The translations under genes were made by a program, and so were the position numbers. Under the pieces are notes generated by a model, which saw only the letters and a list, made by a program, of their open reading frames with translations, was not told the DNA's origin and searched no databases. A DNA stretch of 64,000 nucleotides, taken from contig NZ_CP018863.1 of NCBI RefSeq assembly GCF_002849715.1, positions 1,364,001 to 1,428,000 on the forward strand, written 5' to 3'. The DNA comes from Arthrobacter crystallopoietes (GTDB lineage: Bacteria; Actinomycetota; Actinomycetes; Actinomycetales; Micrococcaceae). Position 1 is the first letter of the stretch; every line of letters begins with the position of its first letter. Shown here piece after piece: positions 43,351-51,947 of the stretch.

Positions 43351-44259
43351 ATGGAGGATCAAGCGGCCAGCCGGGATTTTGTGGGCTACGGCGAAATCCC
43401 GCCTGATTTCCTGTGGCCCGGGGATGCCAGGGTGGCCGTGTCTCTGGTTATCAACGTTGAAGAGGGTGCCGAGCGGAGCGTTGCTCACGGAGACGCTGTT
43501 GATGACCTTGGGGCGCATTGGGTACCTGCCGGTCCTTCCGGCGGGATCCGGAACCTGACCTTGGAGTCGGCTTTCGAGTACGGTTCACGGGCGGGCATCT
43601 GGCGGCTGCTGCGGATACTTGAACGGCACCAGGTGCCGGCCACGGCGTTCTGCTGCGCGGCCGCACTCGAGGCGAACCCCTCGCTCGGTCCCGCTTTAGT
43701 GCGGTCCGGCCACGAAATTGCCGATCACGGGTACAAGTGGGACTGCCATCTGGGACTCGATCCCGGGGAGGAGCGCCGGCTCATCACCACCTCCAGGGAA
43801 GCGATCCGCGCGAATACCGGCCAGGAGCCCACTACCTGGTACTCCCGGGACGGGCTCAATCCCTGGACCCGCCAAACCCTTGCAGAAGAAGGATTTGCCT
43901 ATGAATCAAACAGCTTCAACGACGACCTGCCGCATTGGGGGACGGGACCGGGAAACCCGAGACTGCCGGTCCTTCCCTATTCCGGCGACACGAACGATTC
44001 CGGACTCCTGGGTCACTTCCCTACAGCCTCGGCCTTTGCCGGTCATCTGACCGGAAGCCTTGACATGCTGCTTTCGGAAGCAAGGCCCGGCCCGTCCGTT
44101 CTGAGCGTAGGGCTCCACCCCCGGCTGATCGGCAGGCCGGCCTATGCTTCGGCTGTAGACCGCTTTCTTTCGTACGCCTTGGAGCAGGACACCTGGGTTG
44201 CCACGCGGAGTAGCATCGTGGCGGCATGGCTTTCTGCGACGGGCGGCTCTGCCTCCTAG
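43351..44259 (+). CDS. PuuE/allantoinase-like polysaccharide deacetylase-fold hydrolase
   Basis: 302 residues. The N-terminal DFVGYGEIPPDFLWPGDARVAVSLVINVEEGAE, the pair HEIADHGYKWD and the C-terminal LSVGLHPRLIGRP fit the NodB-fold branch that includes PuuE allantoinase and cyclic-imide hydrolases rather than chitin deacetylases. It would open a cyclic amide or imide ring. GGGAG lies 5 bases before the ATG. It is a single gene facing the racemase-fold gene, and the two ends overlap by 4 bases. A paralogue is at 46877-47797. Confidence 0.82.
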   Translation: MEDQAASRDFVGYGEIPPDFLWPGDARVAVSLVINVEEGAERSVAHGDAVDDLGAHWVPAGPSGGIRNLTLESAFEYGSRAGIWRLLRILERHQVPATAFCCAAALEANPSLGPALVRSGHEIADHGYKWDCHLGLDPGEERRLITTSREAIRANTGQEPTTWYSRDGLNPWTRQTLAEEGFAYESNSFNDDLPHWGTGPGNPRLPVLPYSGDTNDSGLLGHFPTASAFAGHLTGSLDMLLSEARPGPSVLSVGLHPRLIGRPAYASAVDRFLSYALEQDTWVATRSSIVAAWLSATGGSAS

Positions 44260-44978
44260 GGAACCGAGAAAAGCTTCCCCCAGCCGGATATGGAGTGCTG
44301 GACTCCGGCGGTCCTCAGCAGGTTCCACAGGGTTGCGGCAGCGCTGTCGATCACGGGAATCTCGAATTCAGCCTCGAGCTCTGCCGCAAGGTAGCCGGCG
44401 CGCAGGTTCGTTCCGATGCATACGACGGCTTCCACATCGGCGGCGAAGGCCGGCCTCATCAGAGTTTCGATCTCCTGGCGGCTGAGCCGGGAAATCTCTT
44501 GGTTGCCCATGGACCGCTCGGGATATGACGCACGGGGCATGTCGATGCCGTGCCCGGCATACTCGGCCTGGATGAGTGAAACGATTGGGGCCGGCCCCGG
44601 GAACACCACGGCTACGCGCGTTAGCGACATGGCTTCCAGCGCTGCGAGTACTGCCAGTGAAGCCGTGGTCGCAGGAGCGCCGGTCGCCGCGGTCAGGGTT
44701 TCGCACAGCTCCTGATCGCCGGCCAGGCCCTTCCACGACCCGGAGGTCCCGTGGAAAGCCATGGCCGTCACCTCGGCCTCGCGCAGCAATGCCGGTGCTT
44801 CGCCCAGGACACTTGCGTCGATGCTGTGGTCAAGGTCCGGCGGCAATCGGAACCGGCTGTAGTGGACGCCGATATCTGTTTGATCGCGCAGCATTGCCGC
44901 CGTCATGGATTCGGCATTCGAATTCGAGGATGGAACCAAAATACCGACTCTGGCAGAAGGACCCGGGACGTCCGCCAT
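44256..44978 (-). CDS. Asp/Glu racemase-fold protein (maleate isomerase/arylmalonate decarboxylase-like)
   Basis: 240 residues of the Asp/Glu/hydantoin racemase superfamily, with ARVGILVPSSNSNAE at the start. The two positions that normally carry catalytic cysteines are FHGTSGSW and CIGTNLRAG, so Gly stands in the place of Cys in both, with a Cys two residues before the second. Maleate isomerases need both cysteines and arylmalonate decarboxylases one, so the activity is open. The ATG overlaps the regulator's stop by one base (TGATG), with GGGGAGGG upstream. It is the last gene of the long leftward series. Confidence 0.8.
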   Translation of the reverse strand: MADVPGPSARVGILVPSSNSNAESMTAAMLRDQTDIGVHYSRFRLPPDLDHSIDASVLGEAPALLREAEVTAMAFHGTSGSWKGLAGDQELCETLTAATGAPATTASLAVLAALEAMSLTRVAVVFPGPAPIVSLIQAEYAGHGIDMPRASYPERSMGNQEISRLSRQEIETLMRPAFAADVEAVVCIGTNLRAGYLAAELEAEFEIPVIDSAAATLWNLLRTAGVQHSISGWGKLFSVP

Positions 44979-45595
44979 CAGTGGGCCCTCCCCATGGACG
45001 GCGGGGTGGAGATAGCTACCATCACGGCCGCGGAATCGGTTTCGTTGCTCCACCAGTGCGGAAGCGCCGAATCGTAGGTCAGGCTGTCGCCTGGCTCGAG
45101 CCTGAACTCCTGGTGGCTGACAGTGGCGACCAGTGAACCGGATTGGACGACGACGCATTCTTCCCCTTCATGTGAGTGGGGAACATGCGAGCCATCGAAG
45201 TGGGCCGGAATAGTCATGTTGACCACCCCCAGCTTCCGGCCCCCGTTTGGCACGAGGGATTCCATGATGATCCCCTGTGAAGGGATCTCGATCCGCCGCC
45301 GGTCCGCCCGGCGCACGAGCATCTGGTCTTTGGCCGCCTGCGGATTGTTGAACAGGCTGGCCAAGGGCAGGTCGAGGGAGTTCGCCAGGCGATGCAGCGT
45401 CACGAAGGATGGGTTTCCGATACCGCGCTCGATCTGGCTTATCAGGCCCGCGCTGACTCCGGCCCGTTCGGCCAGCTCTTCGACCGTGAACCGGCCGGCA
45501 CGATGGCTCTTGATCATGGAACCGAGATGGACGATCCAGTAGTCCCGTGACGAAACGTCGCCCTGTTCGGAGCTCTTTACGGCAGTTTCTTCCAC
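44978..45595 (-). CDS. XRE-family regulator with C-terminal cupin
   Basis: About 205 residues. The helix-turn-helix is GRFTVEELAERAGVSAGLISQIERGIGNPSFVTLHRLANSLDLPL and the C-terminal cupin is HVPHSHEGEECVVVQSGSL...LEPGDSLTYDSALPHWW. The cupin probably senses a small metabolite. AAGGAG sits 5 bases before GTG 45595, so I prefer it to ATG 45613, which has only GGTGG nearby. It is the only regulator of the 40-61 kb locus and a candidate reader of the TTCA-N6-TGAA sites. Confidence 0.88.
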   Translation of the reverse strand: MEETAVKSSEQGDVSSRDYWIVHLGSMIKSHRAGRFTVEELAERAGVSAGLISQIERGIGNPSFVTLHRLANSLDLPLASLFNNPQAAKDQMLVRRADRRRIEIPSQGIIMESLVPNGGRKLGVVNMTIPAHFDGSHVPHSHEGEECVVVQSGSLVATVSHQEFRLEPGDSLTYDSALPHWWSNETDSAAVMVAISTPPSMGRAH

Positions 45596-45625
45596 GAGGG
45601 CTCCTTCAATCATTTTCCACCGACA

Positions 45626-45639
45626 CTTATTATATCGAA
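45626..45639. promoter_or_regulatory. Operator candidate 2 (CTTATTATATCGAA), weak
   Basis: It lies just upstream of the XRE-cupin start and overlaps the end of the preceding aldolase-like gene. It differs from TTCA-N6-TGAA at three fixed positions but keeps the CGAA arm and AT-rich centre of site 1. It may serve autoregulation. Confidence 0.3.
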
Positions 45640-46397
45640 GATGTCGTCAGGACGGCCGGTCGACGTGCAACAAATTCGGTTAGCATAGCAGCCAATTCCC
45701 GCTCCCAGTAGATTGCGCACCTGTCGGCCCCTCCGGCAAGCACGTCCGGTACGGCCGAGAACCCCGGTGCAGGCAATCCGACGCTGTGGCCGGCTTGGGT
45801 CAGAGCGCTAACCAGCTTGTACACGGCGTCGTTGAGTGCGTCCGGAGCGGTCCTGCCGTGGCGCCTGAGCTCATCCTGCAAGTCCGTGGGGCCCACCCAA
45901 CCGCCGTCGAAAATGTCCAGTGCAGCAAATTCCTGCACCTTGTCAAGGGCCTCGACCGTTTCGAAAAGTACCGTAAGCCGGGGCGGGCAGGAAAAATCGG
46001 TGCCGAACGCCGAGGCCGGAGACACCTGCCTCGGCCGCCTTCCTTCCGGCGCGTACCGTGTTGCTTCGTAGGCCTGCTGCAGTTGGGCAACGCTTCGCAC
46101 CTGTGGGAGCACCATCTCGCTGACTCCGGTGTTGGCGAAGGCAACGAGTGTCTCCGGGGCCAGGTTCGGAACACGCACGCCCACCTGGACGCGGGATCCG
46201 GCCAGGCCCTGCACGACCGCAGCGCAGTCCCGGACGGACAGTCCGGTTTGCTCCGCGTCGAGGATGAGGAAGTCCACGTCCGTCTGCGCGAGCAGGGCGA
46301 GCAGTGTCGGCCCGGGATCAGAGGTAATGAGTCCCACCTGGCCTGCACGGGTCCCTTCGGGGCCGCCATGACCGGCGCTGGAGGTTTTGTACGACAT
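45630..46397 (-). CDS. HpcH/HpaI aldolase-family protein lacking the usual His
   Basis: 255 residues. Family parts are VDFLILDAEQTGLS, VGVRVPN (Arg), VLFETVEALDKV (metal Glu) and GPTDLQDELRRHG (metal Asp). In class II HpaI-type aldolases the first motif reads D-x-E-H with His as base; here it is DAEQ. The Mg-binding residues remain, so it may bind a keto acid or enolate but use other chemistry. GGAGAG precedes the ATG. It lies between the cupin and the regulator. Confidence 0.82.
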   Translation of the reverse strand: MSYKTSSAGHGGPEGTRAGQVGLITSDPGPTLLALLAQTDVDFLILDAEQTGLSVRDCAAVVQGLAGSRVQVGVRVPNLAPETLVAFANTGVSEMVLPQVRSVAQLQQAYEATRYAPEGRRPRQVSPASAFGTDFSCPPRLTVLFETVEALDKVQEFAALDIFDGGWVGPTDLQDELRRHGRTAPDALNDAVYKLVSALTQAGHSVGLPAPGFSAVPDVLAGGADRCAIYWERELAAMLTEFVARRPAVLTTSSI

Positions 46398-46457
46398 GGC
46401 ACTCTCCTGTAAACACTGAAAACATCGGACGGAAAAGCAACTTCGGCGAACCGCCTT

Positions 46458-46880
46458 CTACTCGTCCGGAACGAATTGCCAGTCGGCGGGTTTGCTGACG
46501 CCCACGATCATGTCGACATCGGATTCGGTGTCGTTGGTGATGCCGTGGGTCGTTCCGCGGGGGATGTAGATGCCGTCCCCGGGGCTGGCCCGGTATTCTT
46601 TGTCGCCCAGGTGGATCAGGGGCGTGCCGGCGAGGACGACGTAAAACTCGGAGGCATCCGGGTGATGGTGGCACAGGTGGTGTTGCCCGGACAATATGCG
46701 GCCCCAACTGACATTGAGGTCGTCGGATCCGCTGAGATCCCGCGAAATCAGATTGCACACCAGACCCTGGTCTGGTTGGCCTTTGAGGCCCACCTTGTCC
46801 AGTTCCTTGAACCCTTCCCGGTGTACGTTGTGCACCAGACGGGAGAGGTCCGTTGCCACGCCTGCTTCCGGCCGTGTCAC
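46458..46880 (-). CDS. Small cupin protein
   Basis: 140 residues, single cupin barrel. Motif 1 is HHHPDASEFYVVLAGTPLIHLGDKEY (His-His-Glu metal site) and motif 2 is PGDGIYIPRGTTHGITN. It starts at GTG, overlapping the deacetylase stop (GTGA), with GAGGGG upstream. It could be an isomerase, dioxygenase or storage protein; nothing fixes the reaction. Confidence 0.85.
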   Translation of the reverse strand: MTRPEAGVATDLSRLVHNVHREGFKELDKVGLKGQPDQGLVCNLISRDLSGSDDLNVSWGRILSGQHHLCHHHPDASEFYVVLAGTPLIHLGDKEYRASPGDGIYIPRGTTHGITNDTESDVDMIVGVSKPADWQFVPDE

Positions 46881-47797
46881 AGCGCCCCCTCATAGGCGGC
46901 TTCAGCCGGCATGGCCGGCGAATGCTCGAGCCACCAGCGGGCGATCTCTTCCCGGGTGGCGAACCAGACGTTGCCCTGGTTCAGGGCGTATTCAATGAAG
47001 CGGCGTACTCCCAGGGCTACGCCGGGACGGCCTCCGATGCGCAGATGCACCCCGACCGACATCATTTTTGGCACTGTCTCGCCCTCCAGCAGGAGACAAT
47101 CCAGACTGTCTTTCAAGACACTGTAGAAGTCGTCCCCGGTGCCTAGGCTGCCGGTTCCCCAGAAACGCCCGTCATTCGTGTCGCCGGCATACGGCACGAC
47201 CAGATGTGAGGCCTCGCCGGCCTGCACCAGGTAAGGAAGGTCATCCGAATAGGAATTTGAGTCGTAGAGGAATCCCTCCCGGGCGAGGATCTCACGTGTA
47301 TTCTCGGTGATCCCTTCCCGCACGTACCAGCCGACGGGGGTGACTCCTGCAGTGGCCTGGATGGCGGCAACGGATGCCCGGATCTCGGCTTCCTCTTCTG
47401 CCGGCGTCATGCCGACCGTCCCACGCCATTTGTAGCCATGGGCGCAAATTTCGTGTCCGTCACGGACTATTGCCCGCGCGGCCTCGGGATTCTTCTCCAG
47501 CGCGGCCCCGCAGGCCATGAACGTAGCCGGAAGAGCGTATTCGCGCAGCATTGCGAGGTAGCGCCATATTCCGACCCTGCTGCCGTATTCGAAGAACGAC
47601 TCCTTCATCAGGCTCCTGCGGCTTGGATCCGCGGACCACCCTCCGAACACGGATACATCTTCATCCCGTGCGTCGCCGGCGGCAATGGAACTTTCCGCCC
47701 CCTCTTCATAATTGATCACCAAAGAGACAGCCACCTTGGCGCCGTCCGGCCATCTGATAACGGGCGGGTTCTCTCCGTACCCGGTGAAATCTCGCAT
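46877..47797 (-). CDS. PuuE/allantoinase-like hydrolase, paralogue 2
   Basis: 306 residues, clearly related to the 43351 product: DFTGYGENPPVIRWPDGAKVAVSLVINYEEGAE, FEYGSRVGIWRYLAML, HEICAHGYKWRG and MMSVGVHLRIGGRPG. GAGGAG lies before ATG 47797; the frame is open further upstream without a better start. It shares the operon with the cupin and aldolase-like genes. The two paralogues may open two different rings or stereoisomers. Confidence 0.84.
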   Translation of the reverse strand: MRDFTGYGENPPVIRWPDGAKVAVSLVINYEEGAESSIAAGDARDEDVSVFGGWSADPSRRSLMKESFFEYGSRVGIWRYLAMLREYALPATFMACGAALEKNPEAARAIVRDGHEICAHGYKWRGTVGMTPAEEEAEIRASVAAIQATAGVTPVGWYVREGITENTREILAREGFLYDSNSYSDDLPYLVQAGEASHLVVPYAGDTNDGRFWGTGSLGTGDDFYSVLKDSLDCLLLEGETVPKMMSVGVHLRIGGRPGVALGVRRFIEYALNQGNVWFATREEIARWWLEHSPAMPAEAAYEGAL

Positions 47798-47897
47798 CGA
47801 CCTACTCCTCGCTGGTTGCACATATCTCAAGCGCCGCGCTGACGCGCGGCTATCTTTACGGACGCGAAGAGCACCTGTTCGCGCTGAATTCCAATCT

Positions 47898-47911
47898 TCA
47901 TTATATTGACG
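47898..47911. promoter_or_regulatory. Operator candidate 3 (TTCATTATATTGAC)
   Basis: It lies in the 127-bp gap between the 47925 MBL-fold gene and the 47797 deacetylase-like gene. It has one mismatch to TTCA-N6-TGAA and an AT-only centre. It could control an internal promoter for the 47.8-44.3 kb genes. Confidence 0.55.
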
Positions 47912-47924
47912 CTCCTTCACTATC

Positions 47925-48734
47925 TCAACTTCGCTCCTCGAACACTTTCCGATGGGCTGCCAGGGATGTTTTCAGCATTCCTTCGACGTCGTCTATGACG
48001 TTTCCGTGTGCCGGGCAAATCCACCGGGTGGGGTGTTCCGCCAGCAGTCGCTCGATGTTTCCAAAGGCCGTGCTGACTTCGACGAACTTCGTCCAATAGA
48101 GGGCGCGTCCGGTGCCGTATGCGGCCTGTTCGACAGTCGGGGGGTGCGGCATCTCGCTCGAGAGCGACCTGCACTGGCCGGGCAAATGTGCCGGCTCGTC
48201 CTCCCCGTCCGGTTGGGGAATGTCGTGGATAAAGGAGAAGCCGTCGGAGACGAAGAGCATGCCCGAGCCGCTGTCGTAGCCCCAAAGGGTGTTGGAGAGA
48301 TCGCGGATGTGGGCCGGGAAGAACATGAACTCGCGTCCGCCCAGGTCGATTCGGTCACCGGCACCACGGGGGGAGAATCGATCCGCATGTTCGGGGTAGT
48401 GCATGAAGTAATCGCGCACATCTCCGACAACGGTGGCTTCGGGGTAGCGCTCGAGCAGTGCCGGAAGGTTCCCTGCATGGGGTATTTCCGGGTGCGTGGG
48501 AAAAATGTAGTCCAGCCGGCGCCCTCCCAGCGCCTCGTCCAATTGCGCAAGCACCGTGGCCAGATGGGCCGGATCCCCGGTATCGACCAGGATCGCCGCC
48601 TTGACCCCCACCACCAGGTACGTCGAGACGTGGTAGTGGACTTCGTGTCCCTGCGCGTTGGCCGAAAGGCATCCGCCCAGCCAGTGGGCTCCGTCGGCAA
48701 CTGCTCTGGGGTGTTCCATGTCGTTGGCGGTCAC
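47925..48734 (-). CDS. MBL-fold protein, HxExPH type (pair 2, member A)
   Basis: 269 residues. The fold resembles the oxidoreductase-type metallo-beta-lactamase domain of flavodiiron proteins. Metal residues are His81, Glu83 and His86 in PTHPEIPHAG, then His142 in FPAHIRDLSNTLWGYD, Asp164 in FVSDGF and His243 in CPAHGNVI. The usual HxHxDH or HxExDH has Pro in place of Asp. It starts at GTG, overlapping the stop of member B (GTGA), with AGGGG upstream. The likely role is a hydrolase or redox enzyme with a diiron- or zinc-type site. Confidence 0.85.
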   Translation of the reverse strand: MTANDMEHPRAVADGAHWLGGCLSANAQGHEVHYHVSTYLVVGVKAAILVDTGDPAHLATVLAQLDEALGGRRLDYIFPTHPEIPHAGNLPALLERYPEATVVGDVRDYFMHYPEHADRFSPRGAGDRIDLGGREFMFFPAHIRDLSNTLWGYDSGSGMLFVSDGFSFIHDIPQPDGEDEPAHLPGQCRSLSSEMPHPPTVEQAAYGTGRALYWTKFVEVSTAFGNIERLLAEHPTRWICPAHGNVIDDVEGMLKTSLAAHRKVFEERS

Positions 48735-49498
48735 CGGACCCCTACTTCCCGAAGCACTCGTGCCAGCTCTCCGGCCTGGTCTGCGCACTCCTGGATCCCG
48801 CTGAACGGTGTCCCGTAGCCCGGGCCGATCGCGGTGACGGTTCTTTCACGAACAACCTGGAGAACGTGGTCCGCAATCTGGTGTGTGTCGGCTTCCGTGA
48901 ACCACTCGAACTTGCGGAGGCCGTCCCGCGGGTCGGCCTCCGGCTCACTGCCATGTGTAAAAGCGTCGGAAGTCAGCAGTACCCCGGATGCAGGGTCATG
49001 GACCCAAAGCGTCGGAAGGAGCCGGAGCAACGGGGAAATGAGTTCAAGGACAATGCCGTAGCCAACATCCAGCTCAAGGGCGGTTCCGGGATCGACGGCA
49101 ATACGGTTTGCTTTAGCAGCAGACCGGGGAACCGTAATTCCTCCGGTGTACCACACTGCCTCCACCGAACAGCGTGCCTCGATTGCCGGGATGTTGAGGC
49201 AGCATTCCATTTCGGTGCGGGTCAGCACGATGGACAGCGGTTCGCCAGGCTGAAGCAGCTCATCCAGCTGGGCGAGTATGTTCTCCTGATGAAGCCGCAC
49301 GCCGGTGTCCACGAGCACCGAACCGTCCTGCCCTTTAATGAGGTAGCAGTTGATGTCCTGGTTCTTCCGGATTCCGTCAGGGCACCAGCTGACGTTCGCG
49401 TCGAGTTCAATGGTGCCGCCAAGGCGGTGGACCCGCCCGTCGGCCAGGGCGCCGGGGGTGAAGCTGCCTGACCGGGATACCGTCGCGGGGCCAGTCAT
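48731..49498 (-). CDS. MBL-fold pseudoenzyme-like protein (pair 2, member B)
   Basis: 255 residues with the same fold as member A: DINCYLIKGQDGSVLVDTG, then LTRTEMECC where THxHxDH should be. LISPLLRLLPTLWVHD has no His, SDAF keeps Asp178, and GPGYG replaces the final PxHG. No metal histidine survives, so it is probably a structural or regulatory partner of member A. It overlaps the isochorismatase-type gene upstream by ATGA and member A downstream by GTGA. Confidence 0.82.
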   Translation of the reverse strand: MTGPATVSRSGSFTPGALADGRVHRLGGTIELDANVSWCPDGIRKNQDINCYLIKGQDGSVLVDTGVRLHQENILAQLDELLQPGEPLSIVLTRTEMECCLNIPAIEARCSVEAVWYTGGITVPRSAAKANRIAVDPGTALELDVGYGIVLELISPLLRLLPTLWVHDPASGVLLTSDAFTHGSEPEADPRDGLRKFEWFTEADTHQIADHVLQVVRERTVTAIGPGYGTPFSGIQECADQAGELARVLREVGVR

Positions 49499-50205
49499 CC
49501 CAGCGTCACGCTTTCAGTTTCCAGTCTGGCTTCAGCCCGGCGGGCCTGCGCCCAGACGGACACAGCCTGGTCCACGGTGCATACGTCGTGGCGGGCCCGC
49601 ATTACGGTCAGCGCGGCGTCGTGAACGGCGGTGTCATAGGCTCCAACGGCATCTTCCAGAAGCACGGCGTAGAAGTCGTTGTGCACAGCGTCGCGCAGTG
49701 TTGCTTCGACGCACCCGCCGGTGGAAATACCCACGATTGCGACCGATTCGATTCCCTGGCTCCGCAGCAGCAGCGCCAGCTCCGTTCCCACGAACGCGCT
49801 TGGGCGGCGTTTTGTGATGACTGTCTCGCCTTCGGCCGGCAGGCAGGGTTCGCAGAATTCAGTTGCTGGATCGCCCTTAATGCTCAGCTTGCCAAGATCA
49901 ATGGGGCGTCCGTTTGCCGTTTTATACAGGGCCCGGAGCCAGGCCGGGGGTGAACTTGCACCGTCGGGCAGGTTTTCGACACGGATGTGGAAGATGGGCA
50001 CCGCGTTCTCCCGTGCTGCCGCGATGCTCTGGCTGCACCGTTCGACGACTCCGGGCATCATGCTCAGGTCGTGGCCCGAGTCGCCGATGGCGGCGCCGGC
50101 GGAGAGCGCCCCCTGCTGCATGTCGATGACGACAAGGGCACAGGTCGCCGGGTCGAGCAACTCGTCAAGGGTGTCGCGCACTTGCTTTCCGCAGATTTCA
50201 ATCAT
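49495..50205 (-). CDS. Isochorismatase-family cysteine hydrolase
   Basis: 236 residues. The catalytic triad is visible: Asp28 (VVIDMQQG), Lys132 (ITKRRPSAF) and Cys165 (GISTGGCVEATLRDA). Relatives hydrolyse amides such as maleamate, N-carbamoylsarcosine, ureidoacrylate or nicotinamide. In this locus a half-amide or carbamoyl intermediate is likely. ATG 50205 has only AGAGAT nearby; a longer N-terminus is unlikely. It is followed by MBL pair 2. Confidence 0.9.
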   Translation of the reverse strand: MIEICGKQVRDTLDELLDPATCALVVIDMQQGALSAGAAIGDSGHDLSMMPGVVERCSQSIAAARENAVPIFHIRVENLPDGASSPPAWLRALYKTANGRPIDLGKLSIKGDPATEFCEPCLPAEGETVITKRRPSAFVGTELALLLRSQGIESVAIVGISTGGCVEATLRDAVHNDFYAVLLEDAVGAYDTAVHDAALTVMRARHDVCTVDQAVSVWAQARRAEARLETESVTLG

Positions 50206-50267
50206 GGTTATCTCTGTCCTGTCTGGGTCCGTGCGGCGGGTCACCGCGCAGAACGGGTCGGTTGCGT

Positions 50268-51869
50268 CTACTTGCCCAGTTCGCCGAAGTAGACCTGGCT
50301 GTTGGGCATCGGCATTCCACCGGGCAGGTCTTCCTGTTTGGCCAGCATGTTGCGCACTTCCACCAGGGACAGGATCGCGGCACCTTCGTCCACCAGTGCC
50401 GTCATGTCCTCGAGCAGGGCCGTTCGGGTTTCCTTTTCCTCGTCCGGTGTGGCCGCCAGCTTCAGACGCAGCTCATCGAATTCCGGGCTGGACCAGCCGG
50501 TGCTGTTGCTTGGGGCGTTCGTCCCGTAGAACGCGTAGGTGTAGAACGCCGGATCGAGAATGACGAGCGGTTCGGCGTACAGCGCCGCCTGGTACCGGCC
50601 GTCGATCAGTGCCGTGGAGAAATCGGTCGTGCTCGCCATATTCTGCAATTCGACGTCGATGCCCACTTCACCGAGCATGGACTGGATCAGTACCGCACTC
50701 TTGGCGGCCACAGGCCCCGGCCGGGTTTCGCTGTAGATGATCGTCAGCGGGAACCCGTCGGCGTAGCCGGCCTCGCTCAAGAGCTGCTTGGCTCCTTCCG
50801 GGTCGTGCTGGTAGATCTTCGAGTCCTCGATCATGGGGAAGACCGATCCTGCTGCCTCGCCGTACCCTGCGTACGCACCCTCGACAATTGCGTCCCGGTC
50901 CAGGGCCATGGAGATGGCATGGCGGACCCGCTTGTCAGCCAGCGGTCCGGCCTCGGTGTTGAGCATCAGCGTGTCGCGGTTTTGGCTTGCACAATCGGCA
51001 ACGGTGACACCGTCCATCTCGCCAAGTGTCTTGTACTGTTCGTATTCGAAAGCGTTGGCCACGTCGAGCTCGCCCTGCTGCAGCAGCTGGCTGCGGGTGG
51101 CAGTGCTCGACACAGCCTTGACCACGACGCGGTCAGCCGAGCCCCGCTCGCCCTCCCAGTCTGGGTCGGCCGTGACGATCAAGGACGTGCCGGGGGTGAA
51201 CTCTTCCAGTTCCCACCCGCTGTAGTCGGCGAGGTTCCGCGAGAGCCAGTCGTTGGCGGTGGGATCTTCCTCTGTCGCGTGCTTCTTGGCTTCGGTGCTG
51301 TCATGGATATAGAAGAGGTTGTTCTGGAGTGACTCGACCGTAAATGATCCCGGATCGGCGACGTTCAGCTGCACCGTGCGGTCATCGATGATCGCGACCA
51401 GATTGTCCACGTCGAATCCGCTGCTCTTGAGCGTCCCCTTCATGACGGGCTGGCGTTCCATCCCGATCTCCAGACTCCAGCGCACGTCTTCAGCGGAAAG
51501 CGTGTTGCCCCACTGGCTGGTCAGTTCGCGCAGCTTGACGATCACGCCGGTACCGTCCTCGTTGAGGTCGGCGCTTTCCGCCAGGCGGCCGGTGACATTC
51601 TCGGACACCTCCGAGCACGTTGCCTCGTCGGTATCTCCCCTTTCGTACTGAAGCAGTTGGGAGCCGAGTCCGGTCAGCACGACGTGTGAGGCGCTCCCTC
51701 CCCAGGGTGACGGGGTCAGGCTGTCGGGCAGCGCGCCCACACCCACGACGGCCGTCTCGGTACCGTTCTGGTTTGAGGACTCCGAGGCGTTGCTGCCTCC
51801 CGAGCAGCCGGTAAGTACTACAGCGAGAGCGGCTGTGAGGCAGCCGGTAAATACTGGCAAGCGTTTCAT
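50268..51869 (-). CDS. Peptide/nickel-type ABC transporter substrate-binding lipoprotein
   Basis: 533 residues of the SBP_bac_5 family. The signal peptide ends in the lipobox VVLTGC (Cys near residue 22), followed by a Ser/Asn-rich linker. It would capture an oligopeptide-like or amide-bearing compound for the 53.7-57.4 kb importer. Unusually it is separated from the permease genes by MBL pair 1. The leader carries an imperfect TTGTTGTC/GACAATAA inverted repeat before the start. Confidence 0.93.
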   Translation of the reverse strand: MKRLPVFTGCLTAALAVVLTGCSGGSNASESSNQNGTETAVVGVGALPDSLTPSPWGGSASHVVLTGLGSQLLQYERGDTDEATCSEVSENVTGRLAESADLNEDGTGVIVKLRELTSQWGNTLSAEDVRWSLEIGMERQPVMKGTLKSSGFDVDNLVAIIDDRTVQLNVADPGSFTVESLQNNLFYIHDSTEAKKHATEEDPTANDWLSRNLADYSGWELEEFTPGTSLIVTADPDWEGERGSADRVVVKAVSSTATRSQLLQQGELDVANAFEYEQYKTLGEMDGVTVADCASQNRDTLMLNTEAGPLADKRVRHAISMALDRDAIVEGAYAGYGEAAGSVFPMIEDSKIYQHDPEGAKQLLSEAGYADGFPLTIIYSETRPGPVAAKSAVLIQSMLGEVGIDVELQNMASTTDFSTALIDGRYQAALYAEPLVILDPAFYTYAFYGTNAPSNSTGWSSPEFDELRLKLAATPDEEKETRTALLEDMTALVDEGAAILSLVEVRNMLAKQEDLPGGMPMPNSQVYFGELGK

Positions 51870-51947
51870 GGAAATGGTCTCCGGTTCTCTATGCGTTGTT
51901 GTCAGGAGAGGACAATAAAGAACTGCTAGGTAGAACGGGCTTTGGTA

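Noticed and set aside
43351..44259. Chitooligosaccharide deacetylase
   Set aside because: The N-terminal GYGE segment and overall length match the PuuE/allantoinase branch, and the locus has no other sugar-polymer genes.
44256..44978. Naming the gene maleate isomerase, completing a maleimide to fumarate route
   Set aside because: Both catalytic cysteines are missing at their usual places, so the route is not supported at this step.
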